Of a stretch of 35,590 bases of DNA, positions 7,701-17,256 are shown piece after piece (positions within the stretch are counted from its first letter, which is position 1; the number at the start of each line of letters is the position of its first letter). The notes beneath the pieces are model-generated. The model saw only the letters and a program-made list of their open reading frames with translations, was not told the origin of the DNA and did not search any database. Where the stretch lies: the NCBI GenBank assembly GCA_964475415.1, contig CAYYWZ010000040.1, positions 1 through 35,590 of the forward strand, given 5' to 3'. The stretch comes from CALCMJ01 sp964475415. Its GTDB lineage: Bacteria; Bacteroidota; Bacteroidia; Chitinophagales; Saprospiraceae. The position numbers and the translations under genes are program-made.

Positions 7701-8598
7701 TGGAAAAGTAGACTACACCCAAGTAGATTATTCTAAATGGACTAAAGACGAGGAGATAAATACCTTGATTTCTAGACTACTTCATAATTACACCATCAAA
7801 GTAAACGAAGAAATAGGAAAGTATAAGAGAGAGAAATTTAATATCAGTATTGGAGATGAATTGCCTGCGGGAGTGTTGAAGTTAGCAAAAGTTTATTTAG
7901 CGAAAAAGCGTAAACTTAAGGTAGGAGATAAGCTTGCAGGAAGACACGGTAACAAAGGAATTGTATCTAGAATTGTAAGACAAGAAGATATGCCTTTCTT
8001 ACCAGATGGAACTCCGGTAGATATCGTACTGAATCCACTAGGAGTACCTTCTAGGATGAATTTAGGACAAATATTCGAAACGGTTCTTGGGTGGGCTGGA
8101 GAGAAATTAGGTCTTAAATTTTCTACGCCTATATTCGATGGAGCTAGATTAGATGAGATAGATGAGGTAGTGAAGAAAGCTGATCTTCCATCACTAGGAC
8201 AGACCTTCTTATATGATGGAGGGACAGGAGATAGATTCCACCAGGAAGCAACAGTAGGAGTAATCTACATGCTGAAGCTTTCTCACATGGTAGATGATAA
8301 GATGCACGCAAGATCTATAGGACCTTACTCATTGATTACGCAACAACCATTGGGTGGTAAAGCTCAGTTTGGTGGTCAGCGTTTTGGAGAGATGGAAGTA
8401 TGGGCTCTAGAAGCATTCGGAGCATCTAATATCTTGAGAGAGTTATTGACAATAAAATCTGATGATATTCACGGTAGAGCTAAGGCATACGAAGCTATTG
8501 TAAAAGGGGAGGCATTGCCAGAACCGAATATTCCAGAATCATTTAACGTTTTGATTCATGAGTTAAGAGGATTAGCTCTGGATGTGAAATTTGACTAA
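4783..8598 (+). CDS. rpoB: DNA-directed RNA polymerase subunit beta
   Basis: RpoB is the beta subunit, forming half of the catalytic cleft. I start at ATG 4783 (MASNGKAST, 1271 residues). An in-frame TTG lies 6 nt upstream at 4777, but ATG in an A-rich context is the better start. The rifampicin region runs from GTSQLSQFLDQ (470-480) to the TPEGPNIGLI segment. D479, H489 and S494 match E. coli D516, H526 and S531, so no known resistance change is seen. The C-terminus has the GGKAQFGGQRFGEMEVWALEA signature. The length is in the Bacteroidota range. rpoC follows after 26 nt. Confidence 0.97.
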   Translation: MASNGKASTNPRVKFGKIKLPSQYPDLLEIQLKSFKEFFQLETTPDNRVGEGLFRVFQENFPITDARNIFVLEFLDYFVDPPRYDIRECMQRGLTYSVPLKAKLRLSCNDEEHVDFQTIVQDVFLGNIPYMTPKGTFVINGAERVVVSQLHRSPGVFFSQSFHPNGSKLYSARVIPFKGAWMEFSTDINTVMYAYIDRKKKFPVTTLLRAIGFDSDKDILEIFDLAEEIKADKKGLKKAVGRKLAARVLRKWSEDFVDEDTGEVVTIERNEIILERDVELDEENIQLIADADVDTIILQKSDVEQDYSIIYNTLQKDVSSSELEAVTQIYRQLRGSDPPDEDTARGIINKLFFSDKRYNLGEVGRYKINKKLELDIDLETLVLTKEDIIKIVKYLVQLINQKAELDDIDHLSNRRVRTVGEQLYAQFGVGLARMARTIRERMNVRDNEVFTPIDLINARTLSSVINSFFGTSQLSQFLDQTNPLSEITHKRRISALGPGGLSRERAGFEVRDVHYSHYGRLCTIETPEGPNIGLISTLCVHAKVNKMGFLETPYREVTKGKVNIIEDAVYLSAEGEDFKKIAQANAPLNEKGAFIGDRVKCREHGDFPVLTPNEIEYMDVAPNQIVGVSASMIPFLENDDANRALMGSNMQRQAVPLVRPKSPIVGTGLEEKVAKDSRMLINAEGEGVVEYVDANEIIIRYDRTEIDQLVSFEDDSKKYPLTKFRRTNQGTCINLKPIVKKGDRVTKGSLLCDGYATEKGELALGQNLLVAFMPWQGYNFEDAIVLSERVVREDIFTSLHIENFELEVRDTKLGDEELTNDIPNVSEEATKDLDENGIIRVGAWIKEGTIIIGKITPKGESDPTPEEKLLRAIFGDKAGDVKDASLKAPPSTKGIIIDKQLFARAKKDKFQKIQEKELLSKLDDKHAVALNELKTILIDKLMVLLKGKVSEGVRSVYNEEFIPKGTKFAQKVLGKVDYTQVDYSKWTKDEEINTLISRLLHNYTIKVNEEIGKYKREKFNISIGDELPAGVLKLAKVYLAKKRKLKVGDKLAGRHGNKGIVSRIVRQEDMPFLPDGTPVDIVLNPLGVPSRMNLGQIFETVLGWAGEKLGLKFSTPIFDGARLDEIDEVVKKADLPSLGQTFLYDGGTGDRFHQEATVGVIYMLKLSHMVDDKMHARSIGPYSLITQQPLGGKAQFGGQRFGEMEVWALEAFGASNILRELLTIKSDDIHGRAKAYEAIVKGEALPEPNIPESFNVLIHELRGLALDVKFD

Positions 8599-8624
8599 TT
8601 ATTCAGTTTTTTTAAATCATCAAT

Positions 8625-11600
8625 ATGTTTAGAAAAAACAATTTAAAGCAGACTAAGCCGTTCGACACAATTACAATTAGTCTATGTTCTCCAGATGATA
8701 TCCTAGAGAGATCATTCGGAGAAGTACTTAAGCCTGAGACAATAAATTATCGGACTTACAAACCAGAAAGAGATGGTTTGTTTTGTGAGAGAATTTTCGG
8801 GCCAGTAAAAGATTATGAGTGTTACTGCGGAAAATATAAAAGAATCAGATACAAGGGTATTGTATGTGATAGATGTGGTGTAGAAGTTACAGAGAAGAAA
8901 GTTAGAAGAGAAAGAATGGGACACATTAAGTTAGTCGTTCCTGTTGTGCACATTTGGTTTTTCAAATCTCTACCTAACAAGATAGGTTACCTTCTAGGGC
9001 TATCATCTAAGAAGTTAGAATCTGTTATCTATTACGAAAGATATATCGTAATACAGCCAGGAGCTAAGGAGGATGAGATAGAGAAGATGGATCTTCTGAC
9101 AGAAGAAGAATACTTTGAAGTTTTAGATTCTCTACCTAAGGAAAATCAAATGTTAGAGGATAGCGATCCGGAAAAGTTTATTGCTATCATGGGTGCGGAA
9201 GGTGTTAAGGAATTGTTGATAAGATTAGAACTCGATCAGCTTTCTGCAGACCTAAGACACCAAGCAGCTAACGAGACTTCTCAGCAAAGAAAATCTGAAG
9301 CACTTAAGAGATTAAGAGTTGTAGAGTCTTTCAGAGATGGACAAACAAGAATAGAAAATAGACCTGAATGGGCTATTATACAATACCTTCCAGTTATTCC
9401 GCCAGAGCTTAGACCTCTAGTTCCACTTGATGGAGGAAGGTTCGCAAGTTCTGATTTGAATGATCTTTACAGAAGGGTAATCATTAGAAATAACAGACTG
9501 AAGAGACTTTTAGAAATAAAAGCTCCAGAGGTGATCTTGAGAAATGAAAAGAGAATGTTACAGGAGGCTGTAGATTCTTTATTTGACAACTCTAGAAAAT
9601 CTAATGCTGTAAAAGCAGAAGGAGGTAGATCATTAAAGTCTCTATCTGATATTCTCAAAGGTAAGCAAGGAAGATTCCGTCAGAACCTACTTGGAAAAAG
9701 GGTAGATTATTCAGGTAGATCTGTAATCGTTGTAGGACCTACACTCAAGTTACACGAGTGTGGATTGCCTAAGGGAATGGCATCAGAGTTGTTTAAGCCT
9801 TTCATTATAAGAAAACTTATAGAGAGAGGAATCGTAAAAACTGTAAAGTCAGCAAAAAAATTAGTAGATAGAAAGGATCCAGTAATATGGGAAATCCTAG
9901 AGAATATATTGAAAGGTCATCCTATCATGCTTAACAGAGCACCAACGTTGCACAGATTGTCTATACAATCATTCCAACCTAAGTTGGTAGAAGGAAAGGC
10001 GATACAACTGCACCCACTTGTATGTGGAGCATTCAACGCCGATTTCGATGGTGATCAGATGGCCGTGCACGTGCCACTAAGTCAAGGGGCTATATTAGAA
10101 GCTCAGATCTTGATGCTTGCAGCACACAACATGCTTAACCCGCAGAACGGTAGTCCTATTACGCTTCCTTCACAGGATATGGTTCTAGGTCTATATTATC
10201 TCTCTAAAGGTAGAACGCACGATAAGGACTACAAGATTAAGACTTTCTATGGTCCCGAAGAAGTGCTCATAGCTCATGCTGAAGGTAAAGCAAAACTTCA
10301 TGATGCGGTAAAGCTTAAAGCTAAAGTAGAAAATGAAGATGGAGAGATTGAGATGAAGATGGTAGAAACTACCGTTGGTCGAGTAATGTTTAATAAAGCA
10401 GTTCCAGAGAAAGTACCTTACATAAACGATCTACTGACTAAGAAAAATCTAAAGAGAATTATCTCAGATATCATTACGAGAACAGAGTTTACAACAACTG
10501 CAAAGTTCTTAGATGAGATCAAAGAGATGGGTTTCCACTGGTCTTTCAGAGCTGGACTTTCGTTTAACCTAGGAGACTTAATCACGCCTACTATCAAAGA
10601 GCAAACACTCATAGAAGCTCAGCAAGAAGTAGACGAGGTATGGGAAAATTATAACATGGGACTGATTACACCTAACGAGAGGTACAATCAGGTTATCGAT
10701 AAGTGGACTTATGCCGATAATAAGATTACGGAAAACCTAATGAAGGAATTAGCTGAACATAAAGATGGATTTAATTCTGTTTATATGATGCTACATTCTG
10801 GAGCAAGGGGTTCTAAGCAGCAGATTAAGCAGCTGTGTGGACTAAGGGGGCTGATGGCCAAGCCTAGAAAATCTGGTGATACAGGAGGAGCGATTATTGA
10901 GAATCCTATTCTTGCCAATTTCTTAGAAGGATTATCAGTACTTGAGTACTTTATATCTACACACGGTGCGAGAAAAGGTCTTGCCGATACAGCCTTGAAA
11001 ACAGCCGATGCAGGTTATCTTACTAGAAGACTTGTGGACGTTTCTCAAGATGTAATTATCAATGAGCATGACTGTGATACGCTAAGAGGTATCGAGGTTT
11101 CTGCTCTCAAGGATAATGATAAGATAGTAGAATCTTTAGCTTCTAGAATTGTAGGTAGATATGCATTAGAAGATGTATTATCTCCTGAAGAGGAGGAAGT
11201 ATTATTAGAAGCTGGAGAATACATCAGTCCTAAGATATCTGAAGAGATAGAAAAAGCTGGAGTGGAGACCATGTTGATTAGATCTGTCCTTACCTGTGAG
11301 ACGAAGAGAGGTGTATGTAAAAAATGTTACGGTAAAAATCTTGCAACTGGAAGAATTTCAGAAATAGGGGATGCTGTAGGTATTATTGCTGCGCAAAGTA
11401 TTGGAGAGCCTGGTACACAGTTGACATTGAGAACGTTCCACGTTGGTGGTATCGCATCAGTAACAAAAACAGAATCGGAGTTAGTTTCTAAATTTGATGG
11501 TGTATTAGAATTTGATAATATAAAAACTACTAAATATGAGGAAGGTGATAAAGTAGAAGAAGTTGTACTTTCTAGATCTGGGGAAATAAGAGTTATAGAT

Positions 11601-12905
11601 CCAGAAACTAAAAAGGTATTGACTACGATGCATATTCCTTATGGTGCTAATATATTTGCTAAGAACAAAAAGAAAGTGAAGAAGGGAGACCCTATTTGTG
11701 AGTGGGATCCGTTTAACGCTGTTATTGTTTCTGAGTATTCAGGTATTGTACAGTTTGAAGATATCGAAGAGGGTGTAACCTTCAGATCTGAAAGAGATGA
11801 GCAGACTGGGTATACTGATAAGGTTATCGTAGAATCTAAGAAGAAGAAACTTATCCCGATCATGAAGATCGTTTCTGCAGCAGGTAAGGAGTTGAAAAAC
11901 TATAACTTACCAGTGGGAGCATATCTTTCTGTAAATGATGGAGATGAGGTAAGCTCAGGACAAAGAATTGCTAAGATTCCTAGAAAGTTAGGTAAGATAC
12001 AGGATATTACCGGTGGTCTTCCTAGAGTTACCGAATTGTTCGAAGCGAGAAACCCTTCTAACCCAGCTGTTATAGCAGAGATAGATGGTATCGTTTCTTT
12101 CGGTAAGATAAAAAGAGGAAACAGAGAGGTATTTATAGAAGATGAAAAGACTGAACAGAAAAGAAAATATCTCATAGGACTATCTAAGCATATTCTTGTA
12201 CAAGAAGGAGATTTTGTAAGAGCTGGTTCACAGTTATCTGATGGAGCTACTGCACCGATAGATATACTGAACATTAGAGGGCCATTTGCTGTACAGCAGT
12301 ATCTTGTAAATGGTGTACAAGAAGTATATAGATCTCAAGGTATCGGGATTAACGATAAGCATATAGAAGTTATCGTGAGGCAGATGATGAGAAGGGTAGA
12401 GATAGTAGATGCTGGAGATACCAGTTTCTTAGAAGGAGAGCCAGTAGAAAAAGTGAACTTCTTAGAAGGCAACGATTTTGTCTATGACAAGAAAGTTGTA
12501 TTAGACCCAGGAGGTTCTACTACTTTTAGACCAGGACAGTTAGTTTCAGTAAGACAGCTTAGAGAAGAAAATTCTCAGCTGAAAAGGAATGATAAGAAGG
12601 TGATCAAATTTAAAGATGCGATTCCTGCGACTTCTAAGCCTGTACTACAGGGTATCACGAAGTCATCACTAGGGACGCAGAGTTGGATTTCTGCCGCTTC
12701 ATTCCAAGAGACAACTAAGGTGTTAAGTTCTGCCGCTATTGCCGCTAAAGTAGATACATTAGCTGGATTAAAAGAAAATGTAATTGTAGGAAAGAATATC
12801 CCTGCAGGTACAGGTATCAAGAAATTCAGAGATCTATTTGTAGATGTAAAAGAGGAAGTGGAAACACAAGAAGAAGAGACGGAAGAAGAAGTTGTAATGG
12901 ATTAG
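8625..12905 (+). CDS. rpoC: DNA-directed RNA polymerase subunit beta'
   Basis: RpoC carries the active-site Mg of RNA polymerase. It has 1426 residues, normal for Bacteroidota. The N-terminal zinc site is C66, C68, C81 and C84 (CYCG...CDRC). The catalytic loop NADFDGDQMAVH starts at 471 with the three Asp residues. The bridge-helix/trigger-loop region includes SIGEPGTQLTLRTFH. A second zinc cluster includes C891, C898 and C901 (CETKRGVCKKC). The C-terminus is acidic, rich in Glu. The stop is followed by a terminator shared with the convergent ribE. Confidence 0.98.
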   Translation: MFRKNNLKQTKPFDTITISLCSPDDILERSFGEVLKPETINYRTYKPERDGLFCERIFGPVKDYECYCGKYKRIRYKGIVCDRCGVEVTEKKVRRERMGHIKLVVPVVHIWFFKSLPNKIGYLLGLSSKKLESVIYYERYIVIQPGAKEDEIEKMDLLTEEEYFEVLDSLPKENQMLEDSDPEKFIAIMGAEGVKELLIRLELDQLSADLRHQAANETSQQRKSEALKRLRVVESFRDGQTRIENRPEWAIIQYLPVIPPELRPLVPLDGGRFASSDLNDLYRRVIIRNNRLKRLLEIKAPEVILRNEKRMLQEAVDSLFDNSRKSNAVKAEGGRSLKSLSDILKGKQGRFRQNLLGKRVDYSGRSVIVVGPTLKLHECGLPKGMASELFKPFIIRKLIERGIVKTVKSAKKLVDRKDPVIWEILENILKGHPIMLNRAPTLHRLSIQSFQPKLVEGKAIQLHPLVCGAFNADFDGDQMAVHVPLSQGAILEAQILMLAAHNMLNPQNGSPITLPSQDMVLGLYYLSKGRTHDKDYKIKTFYGPEEVLIAHAEGKAKLHDAVKLKAKVENEDGEIEMKMVETTVGRVMFNKAVPEKVPYINDLLTKKNLKRIISDIITRTEFTTTAKFLDEIKEMGFHWSFRAGLSFNLGDLITPTIKEQTLIEAQQEVDEVWENYNMGLITPNERYNQVIDKWTYADNKITENLMKELAEHKDGFNSVYMMLHSGARGSKQQIKQLCGLRGLMAKPRKSGDTGGAIIENPILANFLEGLSVLEYFISTHGARKGLADTALKTADAGYLTRRLVDVSQDVIINEHDCDTLRGIEVSALKDNDKIVESLASRIVGRYALEDVLSPEEEEVLLEAGEYISPKISEEIEKAGVETMLIRSVLTCETKRGVCKKCYGKNLATGRISEIGDAVGIIAAQSIGEPGTQLTLRTFHVGGIASVTKTESELVSKFDGVLEFDNIKTTKYEEGDKVEEVVLSRSGEIRVIDPETKKVLTTMHIPYGANIFAKNKKKVKKGDPICEWDPFNAVIVSEYSGIVQFEDIEEGVTFRSERDEQTGYTDKVIVESKKKKLIPIMKIVSAAGKELKNYNLPVGAYLSVNDGDEVSSGQRIAKIPRKLGKIQDITGGLPRVTELFEARNPSNPAVIAEIDGIVSFGKIKRGNREVFIEDEKTEQKRKYLIGLSKHILVQEGDFVRAGSQLSDGATAPIDILNIRGPFAVQQYLVNGVQEVYRSQGIGINDKHIEVIVRQMMRRVEIVDAGDTSFLEGEPVEKVNFLEGNDFVYDKKVVLDPGGSTTFRPGQLVSVRQLREENSQLKRNDKKVIKFKDAIPATSKPVLQGITKSSLGTQSWISAASFQETTKVLSSAAIAAKVDTLAGLKENVIVGKNIPAGTGIKKFRDLFVDVKEEVETQEEETEEEVVMD

Positions 12906-12932
12906 AAATAATCCTTGATAATATATTTACTG

Positions 12933-12965
12933 AAGGGTAGTCCAGAAATGGATTACCCTTTTTTA
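12933..12965 (+). terminator. rpoC terminator overlapping the 3' end of ribE
   Basis: AAGGGTAGTCCA (12933-12944) pairs with TGGATTACCCTT (12949-12960) around GAAA, followed by TTTT; one G-T pair lies in the stem. This is a standard Rho-independent terminator for the rpoBC unit. The downstream arm contains the stop codon of ribE, which lies on the opposite strand (12953-12955). On the ribE strand no T run follows, so it should work mainly for rpoC. Confidence 0.85.
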
Positions 12966-13549
12966 ATTCTGTCCATATACCTTTTTACATACTTCCCGAA
13001 AATATCAAATTCTAAATTTACAGGATCGCCTATCTGTAACTTATGCATATTAGTATGCTCATAAGTATAGGGTATTATAGCTACCTGGAATTGGTTATTA
13101 GTTGGATCGATTACCGTAAGGCTTATACCATTTATAGTTACAGATCCCTTAGGAACGATAAGGTCGTAGAATTCTTCAGGATAATTTAAGGTATAGAGCC
13201 AGCTACCATTTTCATCTTTTATATGCGATACCTTCCCGATAGTGTCTACATGACCTTGTACAAAATGACCATCCATTCTAGTATCTGCTGTTATAGATCG
13301 CTCGAGATTTACAAGGTCTCCTTTCTTGAGTTTGCCTAACTGAGACTTAATTAATGTTTCTTGGATAGCCACTACAGTATGTGCATTGTCATCAAAGGAT
13401 GTTACTGTTAGACAGACACCATTATGAGTAATACTCTGATCTATATAAGCTTCCTTAGATATGGGAGAACTTATGGTAAGTTCTATATTACTTCCAAGTT
13501 CTGCTATTTTCTCTACTTTTCCTATTGCTTCTACAATTCCTGAAAACAT
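12953..13549 (-). CDS. ribE: Riboflavin synthase, alpha chain
   Basis: The enzyme converts two 6,7-dimethyl-8-ribityllumazine molecules into riboflavin plus a pyrimidinedione, the last step of vitamin B2 synthesis. The 198-residue product has the normal two lumazine-binding repeats. The first begins MFSGIVEAIGKV and contains GVCLTVTSF and NLERS. The second begins FVQGHVDTIGKV and contains SVTINGISLTV. It lies 9 nt after the 915-aa gene on the same strand, so it may be read from that transcript; no FMN riboswitch is present. Its last codons lie inside the rpoC terminator. Confidence 0.95.
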   Translation of the reverse strand: MFSGIVEAIGKVEKIAELGSNIELTISSPISKEAYIDQSITHNGVCLTVTSFDDNAHTVVAIQETLIKSQLGKLKKGDLVNLERSITADTRMDGHFVQGHVDTIGKVSHIKDENGSWLYTLNYPEEFYDLIVPKGSVTINGISLTVIDPTNNQFQVAIIPYTYEHTNMHKLQIGDPVNLEFDIFGKYVKRYMDRIKKG

Positions 13550-13558
13550 ATTATTTTT

Positions 13559-16306
13559 TTATTCTGATCTGATAAGTTGGACAAAACCTTCTAGCAGATC
13601 TGATCTCTGTTCTAATCCAGATATAGACCTCTCGAAGACTTCACATACATAATGATATACACCTTCATCTACTTGTTGTCCTGATGAGGTATTTCCATCC
13701 CAGTTGATTTGAGGATTACTGGTCTCGAAGATTAAGTTGCCCCATCTATTATATAATTTAAAATTCACCCTTTCTATAAACCTGTTCTTTCTAGGGATAA
13801 ATACGTCGTTCGTTCCGTCACTATTAGGTGTGAACGCGTTTGGTAATTCATAGAGGGGACAATTCTCTATGCATACTCTTTCGCTTATAAGACTTTCATT
13901 CCCTATAGAATCTACTACTGATACACCATAACAAGCTATAGAGCCTCCTTCCGGAGTATGTTCATAAGTTACCGTATTGATATCTTCTATGATGGCAATT
14001 TCTTCTAGATCTCCAGCTGGATCATCTACATAGAATATTCTATAAAAACTAGCATCCTGACTATCTTCGCAAGCGATTGCTGGGTTATTCCAGTTTAAGG
14101 TATTGGAAGATATATCATCATCCTCTCTTTCATCACAGGGATTTTCTACTGTTAAGTCTGGAGTACAAGGTGGTAATATATCTCTCGGTATAGCACAGTT
14201 TTCTTGTGAATAATTTACAAGTAACTCATCTAAGGTCAATAGGCCATACGCTCCATTAGATTTTATTTTATAACAATAGTTTTGACCGTTAATTAGATTT
14301 CTATCTAGGTATTCATTATTTTCTGTTCTTATAAGCGAATCAAAAGTCATTGTAACTTCATTAAACCTAAAGATATCATAAGATATATTTTGCCAAGTAA
14401 CCTCTTCTTGCCAGGTCAATAGATTACGCTCATCACTAGGTGAAATACTCAAGAATATACTTGAAGCTTCTGGAGAGAAAAACTCATAATCTTCGGTTCC
14501 ATTCACAGCTAATCTCACTTCGTAATAGTATTGCTTCTCTTGTGTGTTTAATCCTGTATCGACAAAAGAAGTATCAAGATCAGTGGCAAAAAATGTAGAA
14601 CTAAACTTAGCACCTGCAACTGGATTAAATAGTGCCTCATCAGCTTCTCTTCTATAGAGTTGATAGGTATAAGGGCCGATATTAGTTACTGTGTCTAGAT
14701 CCATAGCAATAGGCTTGGTCCACCGAACAAATATTGAACCATCAGTAGGATCAGTTTCCTCTACAGAGACATTTAGTAATAGCGGGAAATCCCTAGAAAT
14801 CTCTATACATATCTCTTCTGACGGCATACTAGATACAATGTTGTATGGATTTCCATCAGGAGACCTAAGTGCAAACTCTCCTAATACTCTATAACAATAT
14901 AATTTTCCGTTTTCGATATTATCATCTTCATAGAAGTATCTAGATCCATCGCTGTCATTGGTTACAAACTCTATTCGCTGATAGCCTTTTCCGTCTAATC
15001 CATTTACACAGGTATCAGGAGGAAAGGGATTACTACCTTCTCTTCTCCAGACAGAGAAGCCAATGAAATATTCGTTTTCTGCATCTTCGCAAGCATAGGG
15101 TTGTTCCCAACTTACAAGTACACTTTCTAGATTCCTATCTGCAGTAACATCTTGTGGCGCAGGACCTACTACTTTGATCAGAACGGTTTTGAGGTCTGCT
15201 AGACCTTCATTCCCACCAGCGGCATTATCCTGAGCCCTAAAAACGACTTGGTAAGCAAAATTATTTATGTGCTCACAGGTTGTTTGCCATACAAACTTCC
15301 CTTGAAATGGCGCTTCTTGAAAACCCATAGGCGCTTCTAGATAGGCTGAATCTCTCTCTAGTTGGAAAGGGCCACCTGTAGCGGTAAGTTCTACGAGATC
15401 ATCTGGATCCGGATCCGTAACAAAAATATCTAATTCTATAAGTTCACCTGCGACGACACATAGTTCTTGTTGGACTTCTATTACAGGTGGTTTATATTCA
15501 CATAAATCTACAAAGATCTGCATATCCCTGATAATAGAGGTTATTAACACTCCCTCTCTATATTCTTTGATCTTGATTGCAATATTATATTCTCCTGCAG
15601 ACTGGGGGGATTCCCACACGAAATCTCCAGTCTCTTCATTTAGAGAAATTTGATTAAGTACACCTGAAGCTATCTGATCTGGAAACACATAAGCAGGTAC
15701 TTCTACACCAGCTTCTTGCAAAGGTGCTACAAGTTCATAAGCTAGACTATCACCGTCTGGATCAAAAGCATTGGGATTATGAATAAACCTTTCCCCTACA
15801 CAGGCAAAATCTATTGGTGCTTGTAAAAGTATGGCTGAATTATTCTCTCCTTGAAATTGACTATTAAGGAAAGAAAAAGTCGTTTCTAAGTAGAAAGGTA
15901 TATCTACAGAGTTAGGATAATTTACATTAAGAATACCACTTACTCTATTTGGATCCTCAAAAGATATCGTATAGGTAGCTCTTCCTGGATAGGTATGTTC
16001 TGATCTATAGAAATTTACTTTTATATCTTTTCCTGGTATAATATCACCTGCTCCATTTTCTCTTAACACGAACTCGCTGGTACCATCACCCCAGAATATC
16101 TCTAAACTGTCTCTATCTGCCGAAGTACTGGTAGCCTTAGTATAGGTTGTCATCGTAGCAATAATAGTGAGTGGACCAACCTGCTCATAGGTAATTTCAC
16201 CAGATCTATTATGTGTTGCACTGACAATTACAGGGAGTAGAAATAGCACTAAGGCAATCCATAGTCTAGGAGCTAAGTTACTTTTAGTTATATGACTGAT
16301 ATCCAT
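13559..16306 (-). CDS. Secreted fibronectin-III-like protein with T9SS type B (CHU_C) C-terminal domain
   Basis: This is a 915-residue exported protein. A signal peptide covers about 1-30 (hydrophobic LWIALVLFLLPVIVSA), followed by the ATHNRSGEITYE start common to large Bacteroidota surface proteins. Cadherin/PKD-like beta segments fill the first ~390 residues (NAFDPDGDSLAYEL and a TDPDPDD stretch). Several fibronectin-III-like modules follow, with SVLVSWEQP, SIFVRWTKP, NLLTWQEE and YCYRV patterns. The last ~85 residues (LPNAFTPNSDGTNDVF, then YNRWGNLIFE and the DEGVYHY turn) are the CHU_C / gliding-motility-associated domain, a type B T9SS sorting signal. It is predicted to be secreted or surface-attached. 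Substrate and function are unknown. It follows rfbD by 77 nt. Confidence 0.85.
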   Translation of the reverse strand: MDISHITKSNLAPRLWIALVLFLLPVIVSATHNRSGEITYEQVGPLTIIATMTTYTKATSTSADRDSLEIFWGDGTSEFVLRENGAGDIIPGKDIKVNFYRSEHTYPGRATYTISFEDPNRVSGILNVNYPNSVDIPFYLETTFSFLNSQFQGENNSAILLQAPIDFACVGERFIHNPNAFDPDGDSLAYELVAPLQEAGVEVPAYVFPDQIASGVLNQISLNEETGDFVWESPQSAGEYNIAIKIKEYREGVLITSIIRDMQIFVDLCEYKPPVIEVQQELCVVAGELIELDIFVTDPDPDDLVELTATGGPFQLERDSAYLEAPMGFQEAPFQGKFVWQTTCEHINNFAYQVVFRAQDNAAGGNEGLADLKTVLIKVVGPAPQDVTADRNLESVLVSWEQPYACEDAENEYFIGFSVWRREGSNPFPPDTCVNGLDGKGYQRIEFVTNDSDGSRYFYEDDNIENGKLYCYRVLGEFALRSPDGNPYNIVSSMPSEEICIEISRDFPLLLNVSVEETDPTDGSIFVRWTKPIAMDLDTVTNIGPYTYQLYRREADEALFNPVAGAKFSSTFFATDLDTSFVDTGLNTQEKQYYYEVRLAVNGTEDYEFFSPEASSIFLSISPSDERNLLTWQEEVTWQNISYDIFRFNEVTMTFDSLIRTENNEYLDRNLINGQNYCYKIKSNGAYGLLTLDELLVNYSQENCAIPRDILPPCTPDLTVENPCDEREDDDISSNTLNWNNPAIACEDSQDASFYRIFYVDDPAGDLEEIAIIEDINTVTYEHTPEGGSIACYGVSVVDSIGNESLISERVCIENCPLYELPNAFTPNSDGTNDVFIPRKNRFIERVNFKLYNRWGNLIFETSNPQINWDGNTSSGQQVDEGVYHYVCEVFERSISGLEQRSDLLEGFVQLIRSE

Positions 16307-16383
16307 ATTGTCCTACGGTTGTTTTCTATTATAGCATATCATTTTTGATCTAATGATGTTATAGACCCTTAATATAAGGATTC

Positions 16384-17253
16384 TTAGCTTGAGACGCTAG
16401 AAATATATTTACTTAAACTGTCTTCCCAGTTAGGAATGTCTATTTTTAAGGTGGATTTTAGTTTTTGCTTATCCATTACACTCCACTTAGGCCTGTGTGC
16501 TTTAGCATTGTAGGATTCTGTGGTTACATTATTTACCTTACAATCTACCTCAGCAATTTCGAATATTTTCCGAGCATAGTCGGCCCAATTTGTAATGCCT
16601 TCATTACTGTAATTGTATATGCCTTGGATCTTTTTTTCTGTATTTGTAAGTCTATTTTCTATGATGGATAGACTAATTTTTGCGATATCTTCAGCGTAGG
16701 TCGGAGCTCCTATCTGATCATATACAACCTGAAGTTCGTCTCTTTCTTTACCATAATAGAGCATCGTATCTACAAAGTTTTTCCCATATCTAGAGTAAAC
16801 CCAAGAGGTTCTTAGAATTACATAATCTGTCAAATATTCGCTCACCATTTTTTCTGATGCCAACTTGCTTTTAGCATAGATACCTTCAGGGTGATTTTCA
16901 TCAGTTTCGATAAGAGCTCTGTCAGGATTATGATTATAGACATAATCACTAGAATAATGTAAAAGAAATATATTTTTCTTTTGACAAACAGCGGCAAGAT
17001 TTTTTACACCCTCTACATTTACTTGATAACAGGTATCTTCGTTATCTTCAGCTCCATCGACATTTGTATAAGCTGCAGCATTGATAATTATATCTGGATT
17101 AACCTCATTTACTTTCTTTTCCACAGCTATCAGGTCCGTTATGTCCAGCTCTAGTTTGTTAAAGAAAAAATAGTCATGGTCTCCCTTGTTTTTTAGCGAT
17201 CTAATCTCAGAACCTACCTGACCGTTACTTCCAGTAATCAATATACGAGCCAT
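16384..17253 (-). CDS. rfbD: dTDP-4-dehydrorhamnose reductase
   Basis: RfbD is the NADPH-dependent last step of dTDP-L-rhamnose synthesis. It has 289 residues, typical of the family. The Rossmann motif is ITGSNGQVGSE near the N-terminus. Further landmarks are the INAAAYTNVDGAE segment, SSDYVY, the YAKSK catalytic Tyr/Lys pair and RTSWVYS. The stop of rfbC is 3 nt upstream, so the two are translated together. rfbA and rfbB are not in this window. The product probably feeds surface polysaccharide or glycan synthesis. Confidence 0.93.
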   Translation of the reverse strand: MARILITGSNGQVGSEIRSLKNKGDHDYFFFNKLELDITDLIAVEKKVNEVNPDIIINAAAYTNVDGAEDNEDTCYQVNVEGVKNLAAVCQKKNIFLLHYSSDYVYNHNPDRALIETDENHPEGIYAKSKLASEKMVSEYLTDYVILRTSWVYSRYGKNFVDTMLYYGKERDELQVVYDQIGAPTYAEDIAKISLSIIENRLTNTEKKIQGIYNYSNEGITNWADYARKIFEIAEVDCKVNNVTTESYNAKAHRPKWSVMDKQKLKSTLKIDIPNWEDSLSKYISSVSS

Positions 17254-17256
17254 TCT

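Noticed and set aside
16307..16383. Weak hairpin and possible promoter between rfbD and the 915-aa gene
   Set aside because: Only a 5-bp CCTTA/TAAGG stem and no TAnnTTTG match are visible; read-through from rfbD cannot be excluded, but nothing specific can be supported.
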